NCBI GenBank assembly: GCA_017563195.1
Contig: JAFXDO010000037.1
Span: 1 to 53,327, forward strand
Direction of reading: 5' to 3'
DNA from: Clostridia bacterium
GTDB lineage: Bacteria > Bacillota > Clostridia > Oscillospirales > CAG-382
DNA length: 53,327 bases
Positions 32,843 through 40,273 of this stretch are shown here, one piece after another; the stretch's first letter is position 1, and each line of letters begins with the position of its first letter. The notes below the pieces were generated by a model, which was not told the origin of the DNA, made no database searches, and was given only the letters and a program-made list of their open reading frames with translations. A program made the position numbers and the translations under genes.

Positions 32843-33855
32843 CAGCGAATAACCTCTCTGATCGTTTTTTCGTATTCATCGAACGCCATTTTTCGGAATT
32901 CAAAGCTGCCGATTTCGTTAACGTAAACTACCGTAATATCCTTACCCGTAAGCTTTTTATCGTGTGAGCAGGCGTCTATGAGCGCGTCGACGCTTTCGCC
33001 GCCAAGCTCGTAAGGAAGCTCGAGCTTCTTAAGCACGGGAATAAGCCTTTCCCTGACAGCCTGCGAGCACATAGGCACCATACCTATTGCGACGCATTCG
33101 CCGTGGTAGTAGTTTTCCATGCCGTTGGCAGTCTCTACAGCGTGTGCAAGAGTGTGTCCGAAATTCAACACTCTGCGGAGGCCCGATTCCTTTTCATCCT
33201 CCTCTACAACGCTTTTCTTAATCATCAGCGAGCGCTCGATGATCGTATCGATCGCTTCGTCAACGTCAGCATTTTCAAATATATCAAAAAGAGTCGCGTC
33301 GCTAGTCAACGACATCTTCAGCGCCTCGGAAAGACCGTTGGAGACCTGACGCTTCGGAAGCGTTTTAAGCGTTTCGGGGTCGATTATGACCTTCTTCGGC
33401 GGATAAAACGCACCGACTATATTTTTTATGCCCATAAAATCAACAGCGGTCTTACCGCCGATGGAGGAATCCACCTGCGATAACAGCGTCGTGGGGATAT
33501 TTATAAAATCTATTCCGCGCATATACGCACTTGCGGTGAAGCCCGCAAGGTCTCCGACAACACCGCCGCCGACCGCTATTACTCTGTCGGAGCGGGTAAA
33601 GCCGTATTCGACGAGCTTAGAAAGCAGATGCTTAAAGCTATCGAGAGTTTTTGATGCCTCACCCTGCTCTATCGTAACGGTGTATGCGCTTTCGCATTTC
33701 TCGGCAACCGACTCTGCATACCGAGACGGAACCCCGCTGTCGGTGACGACCAGCGTTTTACCCGAAAGGCAGAGGTACTCTTCTATTTTGCCGATTGCGC
33801 CTCTTTCGAGGATTATATCGTATCCGCCCGTCGAGGTTTTTACCGGAATTATCAT
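32842..33855 (-). CDS. aroB: 3-dehydroquinate synthase
   Basis: NAD- and metal-dependent cyclisation of DAHP to 3-dehydroquinate. 337 residues with EQGEASKTLDSF, NAD-binding AVGGGVVGDLAGFTASAYMR, PTTLLSQVDSSIGGKTAVD, and metal-ligand motifs RRVLNFGHTLAHAVE and YHGECVAIGM. Second gene of the operon, 18 nt after pheA. Confidence 0.96.
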   Translation of the reverse strand: MIIPVKTSTGGYDIILERGAIGKIEEYLCLSGKTLVVTDSGVPSRYAESVAEKCESAYTVTIEQGEASKTLDSFKHLLSKLVEYGFTRSDRVIAVGGGVVGDLAGFTASAYMRGIDFINIPTTLLSQVDSSIGGKTAVDFMGIKNIVGAFYPPKKVIIDPETLKTLPKRQVSNGLSEALKMSLTSDATLFDIFENADVDEAIDTIIERSLMIKKSVVEEDEKESGLRRVLNFGHTLAHAVETANGMENYYHGECVAIGMVPMCSQAVRERLIPVLKKLELPYELGGESVDALIDACSHDKKLTGKDITVVYVNEIGSFEFRKMAFDEYEKTIREVIR

Positions 33856-33873
33856 TATGAACGCTCCAATTCG

Positions 33874-34962
33874 CTAAATTTTGATTTCCTTTTCGTAGCT
33901 TGCGATTATCTTTACGCTGCTGCAGCAGGAGCTGAGATCGGCAAGCATCGCCTTTCCCTCGAACGTTCCGAGGTTACCGTCGCCCTCTGCATAGAAGTAA
34001 TATTCCCAGTTAAGATCCTTTGTGGGACGGCTCTTAAGCGCACGGAGATTAAAGCCGTGCTCGCCGATGACCGAAACGGCACGACCGAGCGAGCCTGCCG
34101 TATTGTTAACCGTAAAGAGCATAATGAAGTGCTTGTCGTTTGCGGCGAAATCGCGGTGATTACGTGAAAATACGGCGAATCTCGTGGTGTTGTTTCCGCT
34201 TTCGTTGATTCTGCCCTCGAGCTTGACGAGCCCGAACTTCTCCGCAGCCTCCTCACTTCCGATCGCGGCAAGATTCTTCCTCCCCGATTCGGCAACCACC
34301 TTTGCGGCAACCGCGGTATTGACCGCCTCGACCGGCTCAAAGCCGTGCTTTTCAATATATTGGGCACACTGACCCAGAGCCTGAGGATGAGAAATGACCT
34401 GCTCGATATCTTCGATCGTGCTGCCCTTCGGTCCGAGAAGATTTTGAACTATTTCCGCTTCATAAACTCCATTTATGTACAAAGCACCGAAGAAGGCGAG
34501 ATCAAGCACCTTGCCGACGTCTCCGTTGAAGCTGTTTTCTACGGGAAGCAGGGCGCAATCGCATTCACCCGAAAGCGCCGCATTATATGCCGCCGCGAAA
34601 TCGGGATATCCTATGCAAGTGGCATCGGGGAAAATCTTCTCCGCCGCAATGTTAGCAAACGCGCCGACGACGCCGCTGTATGCAACTCGCATACCGTCGA
34701 GAAGTCTATGCTGATATCGCTTGGAAACCTCAATGTTATTTCTCAGAAAATCCACGTAATAGGAACGGTAATCGTCGTTTTCGACTATTTCGGAGTTCTT
34801 TGCGATTATATCCGCCTCTCTGCCGAGGTCGTCAACGGGAAGCCCGTGCTCCTTTTTGTAATGCGCAACCATTCTTACCGCGTCCATACGCTGCTCAAAC
34901 AGCTTCGCCATTTCCCTATCGGTCGCGTTGATAATATTCCGTGCCTTATCCAGTTCGGTCAT
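33874..34962 (-). CDS. pheA: Bifunctional chorismate mutase/prephenate dehydratase
   Basis: 362 residues: AroQ-type chorismate mutase (1-~85, ELDKARNIINATDREMAKLFEQRM), prephenate dehydratase (~105-270, AYSGVVGAFANIAAEKIFP, then LLPVENSFNGDVG and NTTRFAVFSR) and an ACT regulatory domain (~280-355, IMLFTVNNTAGSLGRAVSV and ESRP-like ALKSRPTKDLNWEYYFYAE). The ACT domain is the usual Phe feedback site. The ATG at 34962 has AAGGAGAG before it and lies 22 nt beyond the attenuator terminator stem. As first structural gene it directly reads the attenuation decision. Confidence 0.95.
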   Translation of the reverse strand: MTELDKARNIINATDREMAKLFEQRMDAVRMVAHYKKEHGLPVDDLGREADIIAKNSEIVENDDYRSYYVDFLRNNIEVSKRYQHRLLDGMRVAYSGVVGAFANIAAEKIFPDATCIGYPDFAAAYNAALSGECDCALLPVENSFNGDVGKVLDLAFFGALYINGVYEAEIVQNLLGPKGSTIEDIEQVISHPQALGQCAQYIEKHGFEPVEAVNTAVAAKVVAESGRKNLAAIGSEEAAEKFGLVKLEGRINESGNNTTRFAVFSRNHRDFAANDKHFIMLFTVNNTAGSLGRAVSVIGEHGFNLRALKSRPTKDLNWEYYFYAEGDGNLGTFEGKAMLADLSSCCSSVKIIASYEKEIKI

Positions 34963-34984
34963 AATGCTCTCCTTCAAAATAAAA

Positions 34985-35020
34985 AATCCGCCATCATATG
35001 CTTCAAAAGAGCATAGCGGA
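34985..35020 (-). terminator. Attenuator terminator of the aromatic operon
   Basis: On the minus strand a bulged stem (ATCCGC 35015-35020 with GCGGAT 34985-34990, plus TATGC with GCATA) followed by a long T-run ending at the pheA leader. It lies between the leader peptide and pheA. A 7-nt complement pair, 35071-35077 with 35023-35029, links the leader coding region to the base of the terminator and could be the 1:2 stem; an antiterminator 2:3 stem is not obvious by eye. Confidence 0.8.
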
Positions 35021-35049
35021 TGCGGACTGCCGTTTGTAGTGAACCTTGC

Positions 35050-35112
35050 TTACGCGTTCAGAGCAGACGAGCAGTCCTTTATAAAATAATAAAAGTATGC
35101 GTTAAAGAACAT
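35050..35112 (-). CDS. Phe/Tyr-rich leader peptide (attenuator)
   Basis: A 20-codon ORF with AAAGGAG 8 nt before the ATG. It has Phe at 2, 3, 7 and 10 and Tyr at 6, 8 and 9, so seven of residues 2-10 are Phe or Tyr; then IKDCSSALNA and TAA. It lies between a consensus promoter and an intrinsic terminator in front of pheA. Ribosome stalling at the Phe/Tyr codons when charged tRNA is scarce would alter folding of the leader and permit read-through, as in E. coli pheL. I see no T-box motifs, so a T-box is less likely. Confidence 0.88.
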   Translation of the reverse strand: MFFNAYFYYFIKDCSSALNA

Positions 35113-35148
35113 CTCGTGTACTCCTTTCGTGAAAACTAAGATGCGTTC

Positions 35149-35177
35149 ATAATAGTACTTTTTTTGCAATTTGTCAA
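35149..35177 (-). promoter_or_regulatory. Promoter of the aromatic amino acid operon
   Basis: On the minus strand TTGACA (35172-35177), 17 nt, TATTAT (35149-35154), about 37 nt before the leader peptide start. Confidence 0.9.
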
Positions 35178-35281
35178 TAGTAAATTGCAATTTTATGAGC
35201 GTTTATTCCATAATAATCCTATTATTTTCATAATTTTTGCAATTTTGTAACCTCCAATACACCATTTAAGTCCTTACGCTC

Positions 35282-35310
35282 TTGATTTTTATGCAGATAT
35301 ATAGTATAAT
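35282..35310 (+). promoter_or_regulatory. Citrate synthase promoter
   Basis: TTGATT (35282-35287), 17 nt, TATAAT (35305-35310). Confidence 0.85.
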
Positions 35311-35347
35311 CGATATAAGAATTCCTTTAAGAAAGCGAGGCAGTAAG

Positions 35348-36703
35348 ATGAAGTATTCCGACATCACTCCTTATATTGCCGAAATGGCGGAGATCTCAAA
35401 CCGCAACAATCATATAGAGCCTTCAATGTACGTCCATCACTGCGTAAACAAGGGCTTGCGCGATATGAACGGCAACGGCGTCGTTACCGGACTTACCGAA
35501 ATATCAAAGATCAAGGCAAAGGCCACCGACGAAAACGGCGCGGTCATCCCCTGCGACGGTCAGCTTTGCTACCGCGGTATCGACGTGCGCGATCTTGTCA
35601 AGGGCTTCCAATCCGATGACCGTTTCGGATTTGAGGAGACGGTTTATCTACTTCTGTTTTCCGAGCTCCCCAACAAGGAACAGCTTGCGCGCTTTTCCAA
35701 GGAACTGACAAAATACCGCAGTCTTCCGAAATCGTTCGTACGCGATATGATACTCAAGGCACCCGGCAAGGATATGATGAATATCCTTTCGAGATGTGTG
35801 CTTGCGCTTTACGCTTACGACGATAATCCCGACGACATTTCGATACCCAACGTGCTGAGACAGAGCATGCAGCTCATTGCCATGTTCCCGCTTCTTGCCG
35901 TCTACGGTTATCAGTCCTACAGGCACTATCACCGCGGAAAGAGCCTTCACATACGTCTCCCGAAGCCTCAGTTCTCGACTGCCGAAAACCTTTTACATAT
36001 CCTTCGTAAGGACGGCACCTTTACCGACCTTGAGGCTAAGATACTGGACCTTGCAATGGTGCTTCATGCAGAGCACGGCGGCGGTAACAACTCGACCTTT
36101 ACCACCCACGTCGTCACCTCCTCGGGAACCGACACGTACTCATCGGTTGCTGCGGCGCTCGGCTCGCTCAAGGGACCGCGTCACGGCGGCGCAAACATCA
36201 AGGTCGTTAAGATGTTCGAGGATATGAAAAAGAGCATCAACGTCAAGAAGAAGGGCGAGATCGAGGATTACCTGAAGAAGCTTCTCGACAAGCAGGCGTT
36301 TGACAACGCGGGTCTTATCTACGGTATGGGACACGCAGTATATTCTCTGTCCGACCCCAGATCCGATATTCTTAAGGAATGTGCGAAGATGCTTTCCAAG
36401 GAAAAGGGCCGCGAGGAGGAATACGCGCTTTACGAAACTGTAGCCAAGATGGCACCCGAGCTTATCGCAGAAAAGCGCAAGATGTATAAGGGTGTCAGCG
36501 CGAACGTCGACTTTTACTCGGGACTTATTTATAAGATGCTCAACCTACCGAACGAGCTTTACACCCCGATCTTCGCAGTATCGCGCATCGCAGGCTGGTC
36601 GGCGCACCGCATCGAGGAGATACAGAACGCGGGCAAGATAATAAGACCCGCGTATATCAGCGTCATCGACGACAGAAAGTATATTCCGCTGAACGAAAGA
36701 TAA
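35348..36703 (+). CDS. gltA: Citrate synthase
   Basis: Forms citrate from acetyl-CoA and oxaloacetate. 451 residues of the standard (Si-type fold) family: CYRGIDVRDL at the domain entry, LHAEHGGGNNSTFTTHVV with the catalytic His, LKGPRHGGANIKV, GMGHAVYSLSDPRS, and VNFDFYSGL-like ANVDFYSGLIY. The ATG at 35348 follows a weak GCGAGG; an in-frame upstream ATG at 35282 overlaps the promoter and is rejected. In an anaerobe it probably supplies 2-oxoglutarate for glutamate, linking to the oxaloacetate pool also used by the malate/fumarate genes downstream. Confidence 0.94.
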   Translation: MKYSDITPYIAEMAEISNRNNHIEPSMYVHHCVNKGLRDMNGNGVVTGLTEISKIKAKATDENGAVIPCDGQLCYRGIDVRDLVKGFQSDDRFGFEETVYLLLFSELPNKEQLARFSKELTKYRSLPKSFVRDMILKAPGKDMMNILSRCVLALYAYDDNPDDISIPNVLRQSMQLIAMFPLLAVYGYQSYRHYHRGKSLHIRLPKPQFSTAENLLHILRKDGTFTDLEAKILDLAMVLHAEHGGGNNSTFTTHVVTSSGTDTYSSVAAALGSLKGPRHGGANIKVVKMFEDMKKSINVKKKGEIEDYLKKLLDKQAFDNAGLIYGMGHAVYSLSDPRSDILKECAKMLSKEKGREEEYALYETVAKMAPELIAEKRKMYKGVSANVDFYSGLIYKMLNLPNELYTPIFAVSRIAGWSAHRIEEIQNAGKIIRPAYISVIDDRKYIPLNER

Positions 36704-36705
36704 AG

Positions 36706-36740
36706 AAATTTCCGTTCTGTTTTACACAGAGCGGAAATTT
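36706..36740 (+). terminator. gltA terminator
   Basis: Stem of 36706-36720 with 36726-36740 (one mismatch) followed by T-rich sequence. Confidence 0.85.
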
Positions 36741-36831
36741 TCTGTTTCTATTAATAAATTTGTAAAAATATAGTGATTTTTTGTTTTTGTTGTGCTATAA
36801 TAGAAGCATCACAGCAATACGAGGCTTGCTT

Positions 36832-37752
36832 ATGAACATCATCCATATGAAATACGCCGTTGAGGTTGCAAAATTCGGCTCGATCAACAAAGCGAGTGAA
36901 AGCCTCAGCATGGCTCAGCCGAACATAAGCCGCGCGATAAAGGACCTTGAGGCCGATATCGGAATAATAATATTCGACCGATCGGCAAAGGGCATGAACC
37001 TCACACCCGAGGGAAAGGATTTTATCGCAAGGGCGCAGAATATCCTCAATCAGATCAACGATCTCGAATACGTTTATCGCGGCGGACTTCCCAACAAGCA
37101 AAAGTTTTCGATATCGGCACCGAGAGCAGGATATATCGCAGAGGCATTCGCGGAGTTTTCCAAGTCGATAGATGCCCCTCACGCCGAAATCGTGCTTGAT
37201 GAGACCGGCACCTTCAACACCATCAAAAAGGTTATCTCCTCAGACTGCAAGCTCGGCATAATCCGCTATGAGGTTGCGGCAGATGCATACTTCAAGGAGA
37301 TGCTCGAGAAAAACGAGCTCGAGTACAGATCGATATCGACCTTCAAATACGCTGTTATAGCAAGCAAAAACGGTCCGCTTGCAGGTATGGATACAGTCCG
37401 CGAGTCCGAGCTTCACGGCTTGGTGCAGGTAACCCACAATTCTCCTTATGAAGCTACACTCACAGCGAGCGATGCCCCTCCCAAGGAAGAAACCCGCAAG
37501 TGTGCCGACAGATCGGTATACGTGCTCGACAGCGCGGCTCAGCTCGAATTGCTTTCCGAAAACACCGAAAGCTTTATGTGGGTCTCCCCTGCTCCGAAAA
37601 AGCTGCTTGACAGGTATGGGCTTATACAGCTTAAGAGCGACAGCAAAAAGACCTATATCGACGTATTGATATATCGCAAGGGTTACAAGCTGAGCGAGCT
37701 TGACGAAAGATTCGTTTCGGCTCTTGAATCCGCGAGCATCGCGCTTAAATAA
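36832..37752 (+). CDS. LysR family transcriptional regulator
   Basis: 306-residue regulator: N-terminal winged HTH (MKYAVEVAKFGSINKASESLSMAQPNISRAIKDLE) and a periplasmic-binding-like effector domain from ~90. The ATG at 36832 follows a weak ACGAGG; a TATAAT at 36796-36801 supplies a -10 box. It lies after gltA's terminator, so it is transcribed separately. The effector domain gives no clue to the ligand; neighbours suggest central or amino-acid metabolism. Confidence 0.9.
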   Translation: MNIIHMKYAVEVAKFGSINKASESLSMAQPNISRAIKDLEADIGIIIFDRSAKGMNLTPEGKDFIARAQNILNQINDLEYVYRGGLPNKQKFSISAPRAGYIAEAFAEFSKSIDAPHAEIVLDETGTFNTIKKVISSDCKLGIIRYEVAADAYFKEMLEKNELEYRSISTFKYAVIASKNGPLAGMDTVRESELHGLVQVTHNSPYEATLTASDAPPKEETRKCADRSVYVLDSAAQLELLSENTESFMWVSPAPKKLLDRYGLIQLKSDSKKTYIDVLIYRKGYKLSELDERFVSALESASIALK

Positions 37753-37756
37753 ACTT

Positions 37757-37799
37757 AAAACACTGCAACAGGCATTCGTTTTGCCCGCTGCAGTGTTTT
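37757..37799. terminator. Bidirectional terminator, LysR / PQ-loop protein
   Basis: 11-bp stem (37757-37767 with 37789-37799) between convergent genes, with T/A runs on both sides. Confidence 0.88.
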
Positions 37800-37804
37800 T
37801 TCTG

Positions 37805-38104
37805 TCAGAACTCGCTTACTGCAGTAGCCTCAGTCAGCTCCGCCGCATCGTATCTTTTGTTAATGAAATATACGAACAGATTAGTACATACGCACAGCAG
37901 ATTGAAGAGATATGCTATAAGCACGTAATTAACGTTTCCGCTCACCACCTTTGCGGTTATTCCGGCAACGTAGCCTACGATTATCAGCAAAATAAACTGA
38001 AGGCTCATGGATTTCGCCGTTTTCGAGCGTATATTCTTGACCACGGAAATCGGCCAGGACGCACCAAAGCAAAGCAACATCAAAGTTTCCAAAATTTCCT
38101 GCAT
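37805..38104 (-). CDS. Small PQ-loop/SemiSWEET-like membrane protein
   Basis: 99 residues with three hydrophobic segments (about 8-25, 34-55, 60-83). The first carries CFGASWPISVVKNIRSKTAKSMSL, which resembles the PQ-loop motif (here W-P with a following K/R-S-K) of SemiSWEET-type three-helix transporters that work as dimers. The C-terminal tail is short and charged. It is divergent from the next LysR gene with overlapping promoters in the 109-nt gap, the classic layout for a LysR regulator and its target. A small solute such as a sugar or metabolite is a reasonable guess. Confidence 0.65.
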   Translation of the reverse strand: MQEILETLMLLCFGASWPISVVKNIRSKTAKSMSLQFILLIIVGYVAGITAKVVSGNVNYVLIAYLFNLLCVCTNLFVYFINKRYDAAELTEATAVSEF

Positions 38105-38133
38105 AACATCAGCACCTCACATTCTTTTGCTAT

Positions 38134-38163
38134 ATAATACCATTGACAAACGATAATGTCCAA
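38134..38163 (-). promoter_or_regulatory. Promoter of the PQ-loop protein
   Basis: On the minus strand TTGGAC (38158-38163), 18 nt, TATTAT (38134-38139). It overlaps the divergent LysR promoter at 38143-38171, so one bound LysR dimer could control both. Confidence 0.6.
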
Positions 38164-38171
38164 TATATAAT
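38143..38171 (+). promoter_or_regulatory. Promoter of the divergent LysR gene
   Basis: TTGACA (38143-38148), 17 nt, TATAAT (38166-38171): full consensus, overlapping the opposite promoter. Confidence 0.85.
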
Positions 38172-38213
38172 TAAGCCGTATTCTATAACATTTTTGTTAT
38201 GATTGGAGAAGCT

Positions 38214-39104
38214 ATGGAGATTACAGAGATCAGATACTTTTTAGAGGTAGCCGAAACACAGCACATAACCGCAAGCGCCGAAAGGCTTCATATCGCACAG
38301 CCTGCGCTTTCCAGATCGATACATAAGCTTGAAAAATCCCTCGGGGTCAAGCTTTTCGAATCCAAGGGACGCAACATTGTGCTGACCGAAAGCGGGAAAT
38401 ATTTGCAGGAAAAGCTGAAGCCGATACTGTGCCGGCTTGATGAATTGCCCGAGGACTTAAAAAGAATAGCGAAGCTGCAGGACGAGACTATTCATCTCAA
38501 CGTGCTTGCCGCCTCTCCTTTCATCACGAGCGCAATAATAGAATACAAGAGCAGGCACGAAAACCTGAATTTCCAGCTGCTGCAGAACAGCGAAAGTGAT
38601 ATTTTCGACATCGAGATAACGACTCGGGCGGGGTACACCAAGACCGCAGAGGAAAAGCAGAACAGGTTCGTGTGCAACGAAAAGATATTCCTCGCGGTTC
38701 CGAAAAACGACTATTTTCGCAGCAAAAGCAGCATTTCGCTTAAAGAAGCGGGCGAATTCGGCTTTATACGCGTTTCGGGAGCACGACAGTTCGGAAGCAT
38801 TTGCGACAGATTCTGCAGAAATGCCGAGATCACACCGAGAATCATATTCGAGAGCGATAACCTTACCGCCGTACGGAATATGATCGCAGCGAATATGGGC
38901 GTCGGTTTCTGGCCCGAATTCACTTGGGGCAGGCTCGACAGCGACAGCGTAAAGCTGCTTGAGATAACCGATCCGTCCTGCAGCAGAGATCTGATCATCA
39001 ACTATAATCAAAGACGTGCGGACGGTAAAAAAACAGTCGATTTTTTCAATTTTTTAATGGCTTACTGCAACGAACAGAAGCTCGAGGTCGCAGAATGCCG
39101 ATAA
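38214..39104 (+). CDS. LysR family transcriptional regulator
   Basis: 296 residues: HTH domain ITEIRYFLEVAETQHITASA with HIAQPALSRSIHKLEKSLGVKLFE, then an effector-binding domain from ~90. It resembles the CynR/CysB-like group by its HTH only. The ATG at 38214 follows TTGGAG; the in-frame ATG at 38199 has no RBS. Divergent from the small membrane protein gene, its most likely target. Confidence 0.92.
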   Translation: MEITEIRYFLEVAETQHITASAERLHIAQPALSRSIHKLEKSLGVKLFESKGRNIVLTESGKYLQEKLKPILCRLDELPEDLKRIAKLQDETIHLNVLAASPFITSAIIEYKSRHENLNFQLLQNSESDIFDIEITTRAGYTKTAEEKQNRFVCNEKIFLAVPKNDYFRSKSSISLKEAGEFGFIRVSGARQFGSICDRFCRNAEITPRIIFESDNLTAVRNMIAANMGVGFWPEFTWGRLDSDSVKLLEITDPSCSRDLIINYNQRRADGKKTVDFFNFLMAYCNEQKLEVAECR

Positions 39105-39215
39105 CCGCAAAACCAGACATTATGTAAATCGCCGAAAGTGCCTGTATTTATGCTGTGTTTCAAATTCGTTACAGGGTATATCAATACACATAATATCGAT
39201 ATACAAAATTCATAA

Positions 39216-39244
39216 TTCCCAAACGGCGATTTTTTTGATAGAAT
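39216..39244 (+). promoter_or_regulatory. Possible promoter of the rex cluster; 230-nt spacer
   Basis: The spacer 39105-39334 holds no gene. TTCCCA (39216-39221), 17 nt, TAGAAT (39239-39244) is the best promoter I see, and it is weak. An inverted repeat GTATATC (39176-39182) / GATATAC (39198-39204) lies upstream. No good Rex operator (TTGTGAA-N6-TTCACAA type) is visible. Confidence 0.35.
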
Positions 39245-39334
39245 ATTGTCGATAAACTGCGGCGTTATGGGCTTTTACGGTCTTAACGTTCGCATAAGCC
39301 CGCGGGCATCACATTTCGAAACGGAGGAAAGCGT

Positions 39335-39964
39335 GTGAAGCAGACTGCTGTTATGAGATCCACACTCGGCAGACTTCCTGCATATCTGCAGTATTTAAGA
39401 AGTCTTGACCGTGAAGAAAACGCGAATATTTCCGCAACGGTCATCGCAAAGGCGCTCGGCCTCGGCGAGGTACAGGTGCGCAAGGATCTGAGTGCTGTCA
39501 GCGGAGCGGGGCGGCCCAAGCTCGGCTATCACACTAACGACCTTATCAAGAGGCTTGAGGAGGTGCTCGGACAGTACTCGCTCGCAAAGGCTGTAATAGT
39601 CGGTGCGGGCAGACTCGGAAACGCGCTTCTCGGCTACAATGGGTTCGCCGATTACGGTCTGGAGATCTCGGCGGCATTTGATTCGGATCCCTCGAAGCTT
39701 AACGACACCAACGCAGGCAAGGCTGTATATCCCCTCTCGATGCTTGAGGAATACTGCAAGCGCGAGGATATCAAGATCGCCGTCATAACCGTTCCCGCTG
39801 TCGCGGCGCAGGATATTTGCGACAGACTCGTGGCGTGCGGCATCGATGCGATACTCAATTTCGCACCCTGCACTCTGAGCGTCCCGGATAACGTCATCCT
39901 GCAAAACGAAAACCTTGCTCTTTCCCTGGCACATCTGAAGCATCAGATGGACAACAAACAGTAA
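39335..39964 (+). CDS. rex: Redox-sensing transcriptional repressor Rex
   Basis: 209 residues: winged-helix domain 1-~80 (STLGRLPAYLQYLRSL, then LGLGEVQVRKDLSAVSGAGRPKLGYH) and a Rossmann NAD(H)-binding domain with AVIVGAGRLGNALLGY. Rex binds DNA when NAD+ is high and leaves when NADH accumulates, releasing fermentation and hydrogenase genes. The GTG at 39335 is chosen since GGAGG lies 7 nt before it; an ATG at 39353 is possible. It heads the same-strand redox cluster, starting 33 nt before the ferredoxin gene, so it likely autoregulates the cluster. Confidence 0.95.
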   Translation: MKQTAVMRSTLGRLPAYLQYLRSLDREENANISATVIAKALGLGEVQVRKDLSAVSGAGRPKLGYHTNDLIKRLEEVLGQYSLAKAVIVGAGRLGNALLGYNGFADYGLEISAAFDSDPSKLNDTNAGKAVYPLSMLEEYCKREDIKIAVITVPAVAAQDICDRLVACGIDAILNFAPCTLSVPDNVILQNENLALSLAHLKHQMDNKQ

Positions 39965-39997
39965 TTTTAAATTTTAACATATTAAGGAGTATTCACC

Positions 39998-40237
39998 GTG
40001 AAAGTAACCATTTGCATCGGAAGTTCTTGTCATCTCAAAGGCTCTCGTCAGGTCGTAGAGTCGCTTCAAAAGCTTGTAGCTGACAACAAATTGGAAGACA
40101 AGGTCGAGCTCAGCGGCACCTTCTGCATCGGAAAATGTCAGCAGGGAGTCTGCGTTAACGTAGACGACGAGTTTTTCTCGGTAAGCCCCGAAACCGTAAA
40201 CGAGTTCTTCAACACTCAGATACTCGCCAAGGTATAA
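39998..40237 (+). CDS. Thioredoxin-like (2Fe-2S) ferredoxin
   Basis: 79 residues of the thioredoxin-fold 2Fe-2S ferredoxin family (NuoE/HndA-like domain): CIGSSCHLKGS at the start and CIGKCQQGVCVNV in the middle supply the four cluster cysteines. Free-standing versions sit beside [FeFe]-hydrogenases and pass electrons between NADH-linked flavoproteins and the catalytic subunit. It lies 36 nt before the PAS-hydrogenase gene. RBS TAAGGAG. Confidence 0.9.
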   Translation: MKVTICIGSSCHLKGSRQVVESLQKLVADNKLEDKVELSGTFCIGKCQQGVCVNVDDEFFSVSPETVNEFFNTQILAKV

Positions 40238-40273
40238 TCCCATCACCCCGCAAAACAACCAAGGAGGGATTTT

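Noticed and set aside
34976-35160. T-box riboswitch before pheA
   Set aside because: No T-box or stem I consensus; a short aromatic-rich ORF plus terminator explains the leader better.
39105-39334. Rex operator upstream of rex
   Set aside because: Only a 7-bp inverted repeat GTATATC/GATATAC was found; it does not match the TTGTGAA-type Rex palindrome.
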